Positions 38,101 through 50,238 of a stretch of 64,000 nt of DNA are shown here, piece after piece. The translations under genes were made by a program, and so were the position numbers. The stretch comes from Dipteronia dyeriana (Eukaryota > Streptophyta > Magnoliopsida > Sapindales > Sapindaceae), in assembly GCA_032871835.1 (NCBI GenBank), contig CM065298.1, forward strand, positions 98,207,891-98,271,890, given 5' to 3'. A model generated the notes under the pieces. It was not told the DNA's origin and searched no databases. It saw nothing but the letters and a program-made list of their open reading frames with translations. Numbering within the stretch: position 1 is the stretch's first letter; every line of letters begins with the position of its first letter.

Positions 38101-39740
38101 TAATCTAAGCCTATTCATCATTGGATGTGTCAAAACTTATGTGTTGTTGGCTGGTTGTGATATAGCTGGTTGTCCTAGATCAATATGAAAAGGTAATACA
38201 TGTATTTTAGGAGACAACTCATGGGTTGAAGGCACTGCAGTTGCCTTCTTTGAGACTGGTGCATTTTGAATTAGACTGTCATATAGATGTAGTGTTGAGT
38301 GGCTAGGTGGATCAGTTGAAATACTTCGTGTATGAGGAAACAAATTTCTGTAGGGATACTCAAACTCATTGAATATAACATGCCTTGATACATAAACTTA
38401 CCCTGATGGATGTAAGCACTTATATCCTTTTTGACTTAAACTATATCCTATAAACACACACTTTATGGAGTGAAAATCAAACTTTTGAAGAGAGTATGGC
38501 CTTAAGTAAGGAAAGGTTGTGCAACCGAACACCTTAAAGAAATTGTAGTTGGGTAATCTTTTGTGTAGAATTTCATATGGTGACCTGAGCTACAAAACTG
38601 GTGTTGGTAGGTTGTTAATTAACAACACTGTTGCTTGAAAAGCCTCTACACAAAAATTGAGTGGCATGTTAACTTGAGCTAGGAGAGCTAACCCAGTCTC
38701 GACGATTTGTCAATGTTTCCTCTATGGAACCCCATTTTGTTGATGTGTGTATGCACATGAAGTTCTAAATTGAATTCCACACTCAACCAAGAAAGGCATT
38801 AATGGTTTGTATTCTGTTCCAAGATTAGTCTGGAGACACTTAATTTTGTTGCTAAATTAAAGTTCAACCAGATTTTTGAACTTGCAAAACACATTCATTA
38901 CTTCGGATTTCAACTTAAGTGGATACAATCAGCTATATCTTGAGTGTGAATCAACAAAAACCACATAATATCTATAGCCTTCAACTGATTGCATGGGTGA
39001 GGGACCCCATACATCAGTGAATACTAAATCTAGTGGTTTGGCTGCTTTGAAATTAGAATGATGGAATGGTAACCAATGCATTTTTCCCATTCTACATGCA
39101 TCATAAAAGTTTACATGATTATTATCATAACGTAGATGTAAAAAGGATAACACCTTCCTTAGGATAAGAGGTGCATGATGGCCTAATTTCATATGCCATA
39201 AAGTCTTATTCATATGAGCTTTATTATTCTGCTTTGATTTATTCATATCAGTTGTACAATGAATTTCTATACAATGATTTGTAACAACATTATTCCTTTT
39301 AACCGAGAAAGCATTACAACTTCTTTCGTTGTTCCTCTGTGCATCACTTATTTCTTTGATTTTGCTCAATTTTAGCTTGTATAACTCATTCTCAAGCTTG
39401 TCTTGGAGAATAACCTTCTTGGTATTCACTTCTTTTATCATAAAAGCATTTAAAGTAAATTTAGGATAGGTATGATTATCTTGTGTGAATCTTGATATTT
39501 TTAATAAATTTTTGGCAATCAAAGGAATACATAATATGTGTTTTAATAACAGTACTTTAGATGAGTTTTAAGCTGACAAGAAGGTCTTACCAGTGCTAGA
39601 AATACGCAGTTGTTGCCCATTTCCAACGACCAATCTATCACCACCATGATAATCTGAGAAAGTTGAGAGATTTGACAGATGTGGAGTGACATGGTTGGTG
39701 GCCTCATTGTCAGCATACAACGTTGGATCACCTATTGATT
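38101..39740 (-). pseudogene. Copia protease/integrase remnant
   Basis: The 38929-39522 frame has the GAG-pre-integrase motif LWHMKLGHHAPLILRKVL with the HHCC zinc site. Its third ligand is a tyrosine (FYDACRMGK where CxxC is expected). The integrase core follows with FTDVWGPSPMQS and VVFVDSHSRYS, carrying the first two DDE aspartates. Downstream to 38101 the connecting region is broken by stops. Confidence 0.82.
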
Positions 39741-40858
39741 ATGGTGGGGCATAATATGCAATTGATTGATAATAGTTAGCTTGGAGATTTTCTTAATGAG
39801 GAGAGTTGGTTAGTGCTGGGACATCAATTATTTGATTTTGATTCAGATGAAACTGATACTAATTTGGAGTGGTAAAATCACCTCTATTTTGAGTGTTATT
39901 TTGATAGTTCTTGTTGAAGTGATGATAACAATTCATTGCAATGTGTCCTATTTTCCTACAAACTTGACAGATAAGTATATTATTATTGTTCCATCTGCCA
40001 CCATTCCTTCCTCGATTTTTTCCTCTATAGCCTCAATTTCTTCCACCATTGTTATAGTTGTTAGAGTTGTTGAAAGCGCCTCTGTGACCTCTGTGACCTC
40101 TTTTATCTCCTTGGTTTCCACCAATAAATTTGCACCCGGAGTTAACACATCTAACTGATTTCTTGAATCAAATTGATTTATCCTTTGTTCATGATTTTAC
40201 AATAGGTACTGCACCTCTTGAAGTGAAATGTTGTTTCTTTGAGCTATGACAACTGATACAACTGAGTCATATTCTCATCCAACTCCATTAAGCACACTTA
40301 ATATAAGATCATTTTCACTTACAATTGGTCTATTAGCTTTTAAATTCTCTCCAATGGTTTTAGCCTTTAGTACAAATTCAACAACTGTATTTGATCCTTT
40401 CTTGATAATTTGCAACTGGTCCTTCAATTGTAGAACTTTAGCTAAAGATTGCTACGATATTAGTTGTTCAACTATAATTCAAACCTCTCGAGAGCTTCCA
40501 CAATCTGTCACTTCTCCAATGACATTTTTACCTATTGTTGAGAACAACCAACTTAGAAGTAGTTGATCGTCCAAGTCACATATTCTTTATTCAATACCAG
40601 TTGTTTCTCTCATTCACCATCAAACTGAGCTTCAACATACTTTGGTGGAATTGATTTGAGACTCAAAACATAATCTTCTAATTGAAAAGCACTAATCACC
40701 GGAAACACTTGAGCTTTCCTTTGAATGTAGTTATCGTTGTCTAGTTTTACCTAAAGATTGAAGTGCATTGATTTTGCCAACACCACATAATCTCCTGCCT
40801 TGGAAATAAACGAAGCATCATCTTCTTGTTCATCAGAAAAGCTAGATAATGACGCCAT
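39741..40858 (-). pseudogene. Copia gag remnant
   Basis: The start codon at 40858 gives MASLSSFSDEQEDDAS and the frame stops after about 35 residues. Later pieces include a CCHC zinc knuckle, CQVCRKIGHIAMNC (~39975-39930), preceded by an R/G/N-rich stretch. The nucleocapsid-like knuckle and its position between primer-binding site and integrase identify it. No continuous frame remains. Confidence 0.75.
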
Positions 40859-40892
40859 GGACAATCAGTCCTTATGTGGCTCTGATACCATA

Positions 40893-41799
40893 CACTACAA
40901 GAAAAACTCTTAACGACAACGGGCGATTCTCGTTGTAGGTGTGTGCTTACCATGGGCACCACGCCCATTTTAGCTGGGGCAGTGGTAGAAAAGTGCACTT
41001 TTCGACCATGGACATTGCCCGTTGTCGATGCGTTACTTACAATGGGCATTGCCCGTGGCAGATTCTCATGTTTTATTAAAAAAAATCTGATTGGTTTATT
41101 TTTTTTATACAATTATCTTTAAAATGTTGAAATATTATGACATTTTTAAAAATCTAAATTGTATATTGGATTTAATAAATTTTTTAAGTATATACATAAT
41201 AAAAATAATGTCAAAATATAAATATCCACTCAAATATATCCTAGTTAAGAATACTTAATTCCTAACATTAGTTTCATCTAAAAACATTCACTCAAATCTT
41301 AATTATTTGATGCATGCTAGAAGAATGTTTTTTTCTTTCAATCTTCAATCTCTACAAATTTTAAATGCAAAGTTCGGGTGGTACCAATTTTGTTTCCAAT
41401 AGAAATTTGATGACCAAACAACTGCAAGCAACCAATAAAAAGATAAAACAAAACTGAAAATTAGAATTTAATTCTTCCTCATAATCCACCACCACTCTCA
41501 CCTCCTAAAAATAAATAACAATCCCTCAAATTCTAAAAATCACCACAAAAAATATCAATATCACAAAAGAGGAATATATATGATTAATCTATTAATTTAT
41601 GACTGAAATCAAAGCAAAATTGAATAGAATTTTTTCACCCAAGCAATCAACAAACGAGCTTTGGATGAGTCTTAAAATCAAAAACGAAAACAAAGCTTGA
41701 AGATGAACATGAAAGTGTAGACGATATTGAAGTGTGAAGAAGATGAAAGAAAAAATAGAAAAAGAGATGATGTCGGTGTCGAGGAAGAATGTGGAATTA

Positions 41800-41831
<32 letters not shown>

Positions 41832-42072
41832 CCATATTAGACTATCTACCGAGGGCCCTATTTTGCTCGTGGTAATTAAGCGATTATCTAACACAGGCAT
41901 TTAAAGGCCCATGGTAAAAAAAAAGTGTGATTTTCTACAACAAGCATTTTGAAGGCTCTGTGGTGAAAAGTGATTATCTACCAAATGCCCGTGGTAAATA
42001 CTTCTTTTCTAACACATGCCTTTCCAGCCTGTGGTAAATGAGCTATGATGGAAAATATATTTTCTTATAGTG
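40893..42072. mobile_element. CACTA (CMC) element, non-autonomous, 1180 bp
   Basis: Ends are CACTACAAGAAAA on the left and TTTTCTTATAGTG on the right. Subterminal GGGC/GCCC repeats (CCATGGGCACCACGCCC, ACAATGGGCATTGCCCG, GGGCCCTATTTTGC, CAAATGCCCGTGG) are typical. The flanks are ATA and GTA (2 of 3). It sits two bases from the Copia primer-binding site at the LTR junction. No transposase. A poly-T run lies at 41802-41828. Confidence 0.88.
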
Positions 42073-42605
42073 GTATTGAAAGTAAGTATTTGATGGAAAT
42101 AATAGGTATAAACTCTATTGTATTGAAACTGTTCGAAGAAAAGCTCAATAGAGCTTTAAAGAATAACAACAATGAAAACCAGATGAAAAAGACATAGTGA
42201 TTTTTATTATTTCAATTGAGGAAAAAGGAAAAACTTAACAAACTATCACATAATACCCATGTATTTATATCCTCTGATTTCTAGAATTTCTCAGCTAATC
42301 GGATAAGGTTGCCACTTGGCAACTTGTAGCCAAAATCTGTTATAACAAACTTTTGGTAGGAAAGTTTGTTATTATTATAACTGACTTCAGATGATGTTGA
42401 TGATGATTAGGACGATCATGATGATGCTAATGATGACCAAGATGATGACTAGGATGATCAGGTTGATGATCATAACATCATGTTACTCTTCATGTGCCAA
42501 GGCTTCTAGCAGAGCATAATTTGGTGTACCTTACCAGGCTTTTATTGCACCATTGTTGCCTCTGCTGTTGTATTGCTATTGCTTCTTTGTTTATCATTAT
42601 CAGTA

Positions 42606-43113
42606 GTCTTAACACTTAGAATGACATAAAGCAATTGCAAGAATTGTCTAACAATGATATCAAACATCTGCAATAATTGTTTGAGAATGATATCAAGTAT
42701 ATTGAAACAATTCATTCTCTAAAAATAATTTCGTAGTTTACTTTTTCTTTAAGGTGATATTAAGGAAGAAGAAAAAAAAAGAAATAATAAATCGTTCAAT
42801 GGAGGAGAGAAAGAGATGTATACATAAATCAGGGATAAATAGATCAGAGATAAGGTGTTTGAAAAATAAGTAAAAATGGTAGTTTTAAAAATAAATCAAA
42901 AAATTAATAAAAATCTATAATTTTATTTAATTAAATCAAAATTTTAAAAAATGGTGCATAAATAGACCGGTTGAGGGTGTGCCAATGGCACCACTCGTTA
43001 ATAAATAATTATTAGAGAAATTAATTTCCTATTTTTTTAATTTATGTTTCAATTTTTTTATTTTTAGAATAAAATAAATAGTAAATATTCTAGTAATTAT
43101 ATCGATCTTATAT
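42606..43113. other. AT-rich spacer
   Basis: The first ~130 bp (AAGAATTGTCTAACAATGATATCAAACATCTGC type) resembles the sequence left of the Copia element (35920-35960), suggesting the retrotransposon inserted into a short repeated segment. Nothing else seen. Confidence 0.4.
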
Positions 43114-44030
43114 AATAACATGGGATCAGGATCCTCTTTTGATCTATTTAGTGTTGATCCATGCTGAGCTTTTAATAATCCATTGACATGTGGCTTTAAA
43201 AAAATGTATGGTCTAGATTTTTTTCATTTACTAACCTGAACTAAACGACTTTGTATTTGAACTACTCTTAAAGAAAAAATGAAATCCCTAAATCAACTTC
43301 TCTGATACTCTTCCTCTCCCGCCTAACGTCTACTCCTATTTTCTTTCTTGTCTTATCTGGCTTCATTGCCCTGCTTTAATTCTTTCAAAGACTTGATTTT
43401 TATTCTGCAAAAGTTACCAGAGGAGGAAGAAAATGAAGGTTTTTGGAGTTGTGCAAATGAGGTTTCTTTGATTCAGATGTTTTTTTAGAGCTCTCATTGT
43501 GGTTTTGGTGTTTAAATTTGTATTATTTGGATAATTTGCTAGTTTTTTTATGGAAGGTAAGGAATGAGCTTGAAGTTTGCAAAGTGGGGTTTTGTGTTTT
43601 GAAGGATATCAGGTAAGATTTTGATTTGATACCATTCCAATTTTCCATTTATTTTTTATTTTTTTATTTGATATGATTCCAATTGTTCGTTTGTTTTTTG
43701 TTTTTAATTTGTGGTTTGTTTTTAATTTGATATAATGTGGGGTTTGGAAGATCGAATATGTGATTTTTCATATAATTTGTTCTTTAATGTGAGGGATTTT
43801 GCTATTTGTGAACATATTTTGGCTGAATGAACAATGTATGTATAATTAGAGGTGCATTTGATTTAAAATCGGTTGTACTGTTTGTATAAGACATTTTACC
43901 ATATGATTTTCTCTGTAAATTTATTGGTGAAGTATGATAAAACATAGTTCACATTGCCTTATGAGTTCTGTTTGAATGTTCTTATTTATTGTTAGATTTT
44001 GCTGTGTTTTTAGTTAGCACATGAAACAAT

Positions 44031-44590
44031 GGAGGTCAAGAAGAAACAGTCAAAGGGTGGCTTTCTCAACCTGTTTGATTGGAATGGTAAATCTCGAAAA
44101 AAGCTGTTCTCAAACAATCTTGAATTAGATGGTACATAAATGTTCTCATGAATTATCAAAATGCATAGCTTCTTTTAGATCTATATTCTCTACTTTATTA
44201 ATCGGTCTCTGGTTCTCACTTATTAATTTATTTTGTTGTTGACATTTTCATCGTAGACAAATCAAAGAAGGGAAAAGAAAATGTTGGGAAAATAGCCAAG
44301 TCACTGCTTCAAGTGGTTCGCGGTTTTCTCTTGTTTCAGTTTTAATATTTTTTATGCTATTTTATTTTGTGAAATTATAGTTTGTGATTAATTGTTCACT
44401 GTTGCCATCTTGACAAATAGAGATGGATGAGAGCAGAGGAATTTCGAGTAACAAAGGGATTAGTGAGTTCAATTATAGTTCATCGGTAACTAGTGATGAG
44501 GATGCAGAGCTAGAGCACCTTGGGTAGTTGCTAGACTTATGGGTTTGAGTACGAGTATGGTCATGGAGTCTTGAATGATGGATGGAGCAT
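44031..44590 (+). pseudogene. Captured gene fragment with introns (DUF3741/VARLMGL-motif family)
   Basis: Exon 1 (44031-~44134) reads MEVKKKQSKGGFLNLFDWNG then KSRKKLFSNNLELD, followed by a GT donor. Exon 2 (after TCGTAG, 44257-~44317) reads DKSKKGKENVGKIAKSLLQV. Exon 3 (~44420-44590) reads MDESRGISSNKG, SSSVTSDED and, after a frameshift at ~44505, RAPWVVARLMGLSTS. The GGFLNLFDWNGKSRKKLF start and the APGVVARLMGLD motif mark a plant family of large DUF3741/DUF4378 proteins (TRM/LONGIFOLIA-like). Only the first part is present, introns are kept, and no kinase or transposon function is implied. This indicates genomic-DNA capture by the MULE. The exact donor is unidentified. Confidence 0.75.
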
Positions 44591-44639
44591 CACTAGTCCA
44601 GATCCTATATTGTGGAGGTGGAAAGGAATAATGTGTTTC

Positions 44640-45820
44640 AGAAAATAATTCAATAAGGGCCTTTTTTGGCCATACTGTGCTGTTTTGTTGCTTTGTAATT
44701 ATGTGATTAGCTCTTTAAGGTCTTTGTTTTGAGAATAAACTTGTTTATGTTTTTAATTGTCCAAGACCATGAATAATTTTGAATTATAATAATAGAAATA
44801 TGACTAATTATGATCATGGTAATACATAAAAATTAGATTGATAATATCATAATTTCAACGGTGCAGATCAAATATTCTCAAATTCCAGCTCAAAATCTAG
44901 AAGAGAACTTTAGTGTTTACAATAATGCGGATCAAATATTCTCAAATTCTAACTCAAAATCTATCTTATGTTTATGTTTAAATAGAGCATTACAGTTCAA
45001 CCACTCAAAAAAAAAAAAAATCCATGTCTAAATACTTCACATCCATTATTACAAAATCACTAAATCACTAAATCTCAAAATCTAGTTGTTAGATGCTTGA
45101 GAATTATAAAATACAAAAGAAAACCCTCGACTATTTTGTTGAAGCAATTTTTGAAAACTTGTTTGTTGAGATTGTTCCGAAGTAGTTCATGACATTGAAG
45201 TAGATGCAATATTAAACTCTTACGGCTGTAGTTCAGAATGTAACAAGACATATAAGAGATACACATTAAGTTAAAAGATAAAAACTTTTGAAAAAATATT
45301 AAATAAATGAGATACTTATCCCATAAGGATTATAATCCATTAGTGTATAATGAATATCATTCACTATAGGATGTGACTGGATAGATGTATGTACAAAATG
45401 TAATAGTTGAAATAAAATTAAATACTTACTAATATGAACTAACTAAAATTTTATTAAACTATATAAAACTACATTACTTTTGTTTGCTTCCTTTTCTTTA
45501 CTAAGACCTTCCCCAAACCACTCCTATATCTACGTCACCCACAAAGACGTTTCCTTCTTTTTTAACTACCATTTCACTTTTACAACATTAGAATCTTTAG
45601 TGCAATCTACTTCAATAGCAACATTTTGAGAACCATCATCATTTTCATGATTGTCTCCAGCCATTTCTAGATGCAGAATATCTTCCACGAGTTCTGTCAA
45701 ATTTATTGCATGTTCATTTGCTACAAATAGGTTTTTTCACTCTCCGAATCCCTACTTGATATTCTAGTGAAGATAGAACACAATGATCTATACCTACATG
45801 TCTGATGCAACTTAGGGTCT
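44640..45820. other. MULE interior without recognised coding sequence
   Basis: AT-rich. A ~50-bp direct repeat (CGGTGCAGATCAAATATTCTCAAATTC.. at ~44863 and AATGCGGATCAAATATTCTC at ~44925) is visible. Downstream side of both the captured fragment and the transposase relic. Confidence 0.4.
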
Positions 45821-45822
45821 TC

Positions 45823-47292
45823 TTAGATTTCATGCCCATGCATGTCTTGCACACATTCAACTCTAGCTTGTTTTGTCCACCTTTTCAATATATATTGTGT
45901 AGGAATTTCTTTGATGTTCAATGCATCTCTAAGGATTTTGATGATATGACTACACAAAACCCATTTCATCCCAAACATCCTACAACTACAAGATAGTGTG
46001 TTTTCAATCTGCACATTCACATGTCTCTCCTTAGATGAAAAATCCATGTTCATAGAATAAAAGATGTTTCCATCATTCGTTACATAGTTCATGTTTAATT
46101 CAACTGCTTGCTCAAACTAATGTTGAAACTCCAAAACAAAATAACCTTCGTGTAAACTTCTCTTACTTGAATCAACATCTTAGCATTAATCAACATCTTA
46201 GCATTAAATTTTATATTAACTAACCTATACAATAAGTCGTATTCGGCTTCTAACTCATTATATTGTTTATCATTAAACGCCCTTTCAAAGTGCATGAAAA
46301 ACTGTGACACATTAAGATCAGATTTCAAATAATCTTTTAAAGTAGCATTGAAACTTTCACCAAGTTAGGTGGCCTTCATGCCTACAGATCATGCATGCCT
46401 AATATATGTATAAACCTATATTTTTTTTATATCAAATATACTCTTCAACTAAGCATTGTTATGCACATTATATTCTTCAAGCATATGGTTCCAAGCCATC
46501 AAAAAGTCATTTTCTTCTTCGATCTCATCAAAAAATTATGATAAAACACGTTTCACCTCACCCATAAATACACCATTTACTTCCTTTAAAGCATTTTACA
46601 TCATATGCCATGTACAAAGTTTGTGGTATGTACAAGGCATAACATGTAAAATAGCTTTGGCCATTACACCATCTTAATCTATAAAAATAGTTTTTGGAGC
46701 TTTTCCAGACATCGCTTGTAAAAATGTCTCAAACAACCATATAAAAGAATCAGTTGTCTCATCATATATTAAAGCTCCTCCAAAGATAACCGTCTTTTAG
46801 TGATGATTAAGCCCAACAAACACTACAAATGGTTGATTTTATTTATGAATATTATAGGTGGTATCAAAACTCATAACATCACCAAACTCAAGTATCATTA
46901 TAGCATATGCCCAAAACATATTTGTAATTTGCTCCTCACTATCTAACTGCACCGCATAAAAAAAATGAAGGATTTTTCAATGTTATTTTTCTGCAAAGTC
47001 TACTTCAATAGCTTGTGAAGCAGATATTTTCAGTTGAGAAGGTAACATGTGAGTGCATTCTTGCCTGACAAAAGGATGATTATGTATCTCTACAAAATGA
47101 TAAACGTAAAACTTTTTTTTTCTTTCTATCCAATTTGATACTCATTTGTGCTCCACAACCGGTTCTTGTCTCTGCTCTAGGTTTTCTTGTTAAAACATCC
47201 CGCTTATCTTCTGATCTAAAGCCCTCCTTAATACAAATAAATATCCTTGAGGTGGTTTCATCGGTACGTTTATTCTTTCCAAATGTATCCAT
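45823..47292 (-). pseudogene. FAR1/FHY3-type MULE transposase relic
   Basis: FAR1-type DNA-binding start at 47292-47080 (ICIKEGFRSEDK, ETRTGCGAQMSIKLDRK). DDE-core pieces follow in broken frames: FDTTYNIHNKNQPFVVFVGL (~46860), [18 protein letters not shown] (~46740), MAKAILHVMPCTYHKLCTWH (~46640) and FFMHFERAFNDKQYNELEAE (~46300). The SWIM finger CSCRMFGMKWVLCSHIIK is at ~45980. This is the MULE branch that gave rise to the FHY3/FAR1 transcription factors. Several in-frame stops (e.g. within FID*DGVMAK) make it a pseudogene. A ~20-bp local duplication (CAACATCTTAGCATTAA, 46170-46205) adds a repeat to the protein. Confidence 0.85.
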
Positions 47293-47519
47293 CTAATACT
47301 AAATCTTATTCTTCACCTATATATGTTACAAAATTCATAAGCCAATTGCTCATATTCAAATTCCATACCACATCTCGGTTGTCAATCCAATTCATTCAAA
47401 CACTCAAACTCAAAATCGACTGTAGTCATTTTATGCAAGTAAAAGACAAACACAATTTATATTCGTAAGGACCACAACCAAAACAAACATAACAGTAAAT
47501 TTCACGAAAGTAAGCATCT

Positions 47520-48050
47520 TGTCACGGGCTTAGAGTTTGCGCAGCACACCCGTGCGACACTTAGGCAAATTCTATGAGAATGTTGCTAAGTAAGCCTTAC
47601 AAGAGAGATTTGAGAGAAAAGAGTAGAAGAGCTTGAATGGAAACAAAGATTGTATTGCTATGAAGGAAGCTTTACACTGCTTTGGATACTATAATGCTTG
47701 AGTTTCTAGGATGATTTACAAATGAAGGGGGGTTGGCTATTTATAGGTGAGCCACCTCCTTAAGGAATGTTATAGATTAATCTAATCTAATAGTGGAGAT
47801 TAAGTCTCCAGAATATTCTACACCTAGTTAGAATACTCTACATGTATTTACATGCATTTACAAGGTTCTAGATTATTCTACAACTATCTAGCTAAATACA
47901 AGAATGGTGTAGAGAGGGTTGGGTTGCTAGAGACTTCCAGAAGCTTGACCAATGTTGGAATTGTGGAGAAGTCTCTGGAATCTTCCAAGAGCTTGGCATA
48001 GTTGTGGCCTTTGTTGGGCTCCTGGGCTTGACAGCTTGCGGCCCGTGACA
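47520..48050 (-). mobile_element. Solo LTR (531 bp) inside the FAR1-type MULE
   Basis: Ends are TGTCACGGGC and GCCCGTGACA, with ATCT on both sides (47516-47519 and 48051-48054). The minus strand has CCTATAAATAGCC, a TATA box, so the LTR probably reads on the minus strand. No internal region or second LTR is present. A ~33-bp direct repeat (AAATTTCAYGAAAGTAAGCA) of the host element flanks it. Confidence 0.82.
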
Positions 48051-49019
48051 ATCTGCTATAATTTTCCAAAATAAACATGATAATAAATTTCATGAAAGTA
48101 AGCAATAGTAGCCAGTAATTGATCACCACACTCATTAATATCTTACAAGCATTACTATGCAGTTTTTCTTAACTGGAATCATAACAAATAAAAAATCATA
48201 CCTAAAATCCTTTAAACACAAAACCCCACTTTGTTTCAAAACTTATAAACGAACAACTAATCAACACAGTACAATAGATTTTAAATCAAATGCACCTCTA
48301 ATTATACATACATTGTTCATTCAACCAAAATATGTTCACAAATAGCAAAATCTCTCACATTAATGAACAAATTGACATGAAAAATCACATGTTCGATCTT
48401 CCAAACCCTACATTATATCAAATTAAAAACATACCACAAATTAAAAACAAAAAACAAACGAACAATTGAAATCATATCAAATAAAAAATAAAAAAACAAA
48501 TGAAAAATTGGAATCGTATCAAATCAAAATCTTACCTAATATCCTTCAAAACACAAAACCCCACCTTGCAAACTTCAAGACGTTACACCCAAATCATACA
48601 AATTTAAACATCAAAACCACAATGAGAGCGCCAAAAAGCATCTGAATCAAAGAAACCCCATTTGAACAACTCCAATAACCTTCCTTTTTTTCCTCCTCTG
48701 GTCACTTTTACAGAATAAAAATCAAGTTTTTTAAAGAATTAAAGTTGGCCAATAAAGCCAGATAAGACAAGAAAGAAAATATGAGTAGACGTGAGGCGGG
48801 AGAGGACAAGTATGAGCATCAAAGAAGTTGATTTAAGGAATTCATTTTTTCTTTAAGAGCAGTCTAAATACGAAGTCGTTTAGTTCATATCAGTAAGTGA
48901 AAAAAAATGAAATAAATCTAGACCATGTATTTTTTTTTAAACCACATTAATGGATCATTAAAAGCTTAACATGGATGATCACCAAATAGATTAGCAGAGG
49001 ATCCTGGTCCAATAACATG

Positions 49020-50238
49020 ACTCTTAAAATAATTATATACAAAAATAAACTCATAACTACCCATGAGCTAGCTAGCCATAATTCATCGACTGAGTAGATT
49101 AAATTATACTTTTTTTTTTTAACATAATTCACTTTATTAAGACATCTTGCTTTTGTTTTACTTGATATGCAATTTCATAATTCAAGTAGTTGTGATGTGA
49201 TTATGGAGGCAGCAGCCAGCATGTTTTTACTTTTTTATTTTTTTTATCGTATTCGTCTATATTTTTTTCATACAATTTAACGTATTTGTAACAACTCCAT
49301 GAAATAATTCAAAATCATGCGAGATTTCAACATTGAATCCTTAATAACTTATAATTTCCTCAAGAAAAAAAAACCCTTGATGACTTTTCAAAACATCATG
49401 GGTGGTGTCACTAGCATTTTGGGTGAATTAATCACCCACGAGATCCTCGATTAATCTGAACTATTACTAAATTTTTAAATATAATATTGAGATGCATAAT
49501 TAGTTTTACTAGCAACAACAGGTTAGAATTAATTTCATTTTTATCATCGATTTTATTAACAACTAATCGTAAGTTAGCCGAGACTTGAATTCTCAAAATG
49601 ATAAATTTATTTACACACCCAATAAAATTCTGAAAATGCTCTTACATGAATAGATGTATAACACTGCAATTTAATGTACATGAATAGATGTATAACACTG
49701 CAATTTAATGAAAAGTTTGTATAAACATCAGTTTCAGAGTGGCAAATACTGGCAATATTAGCACTTTTTTGTGTGTGTCAAATATAAGCAGTCGTGTATC
49801 ACAAGATTAATAAGATCAACAATAATTAATTGCATTTTTTTCCTACACGCGATCAATCAAATGGGAGTAATTGTGAATGGAGAAGTTGATTGAAGTTTTA
49901 AATAATCAAAGACATTAATTAACTTTGTTTTGAAATTGATCCTTTTGTCATCTTTTCAAATTCAAATTGTTGTGTATGTATATATAAAAATTCATAATTC
50001 CAACGTGATGAAGTTTAATTAACAACATGTTCATGTCAATTCACTAGACTATATATATAACTGCCGACAAAGGTTAATTTTGGTCAAAGTCATTCAAATT
50101 ACATTTGTTTTTTTTTGTTTTTAAAAGACATGATATATTGACGGTATATTGGGACTTACTAAAATCAATCACTACATATATGTTTGGAATATATATTATT
50201 TCAAATGAGAGACATGTACTCTCACAATACATGGAAAA
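49020..50238. other. AT-rich spacer
   Basis: Contains a ~33-bp tandem duplication at 49644-49711 (ACATGAATAGATGTATAACA, CTGCAATTTAATG). No gene or element boundary recognised. Confidence 0.5.

Larger units (their letters stand above)
35946..42605 (-). mobile_element. Ty1/Copia retrotransposon, degenerate, with nested CACTA
   Basis: LTRs of ~0.53 kb at about 35946-36483 and 42077-42605 share GAAGAAAAGCTCAA.AGAGC, GATAAGGTT.CCACTTGGCAA and CATGTGCCAAG. A polypurine tract (minus GCAGGGGGATTTTAAG) lies by the left LTR, and the primer-binding site TGGTATCAGAGCC is at 40878-40890. Gene order on the minus strand is gag - integrase - RT - RNase H, which is Copia order. Multiple stops and frameshifts leave it immobile. 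LTR ends are approximate, since the two LTRs have diverged noticeably. Confidence 0.85.
43123..49010. mobile_element. FAR1-type (Jittery-like) MULE, 5888 bp, perfect 9-bp target duplication
   Basis: AATAACATG flanks both ends exactly (43114-43122 and 49011-49019). TIRs of roughly 750 bp (43123-~43885 and ~48265-49010) begin GGATCAGGATCCTCTTTTGAT and, inverted, GGACCAGGATCCTCTGCTAAT. They stay alignable to TATAATTAGAGGTGCATTTG. Inside are a captured host gene fragment (plus), a FAR1-type transposase relic (minus) and a later solo LTR (47520-48050). Confidence 0.9.

Noticed and set aside
41592..41900. 102-aa minus-strand frame in the CACTA element
   Set aside because: It crosses a poly-T run and AT-rich filler, with no similarity to CACTA transposase.
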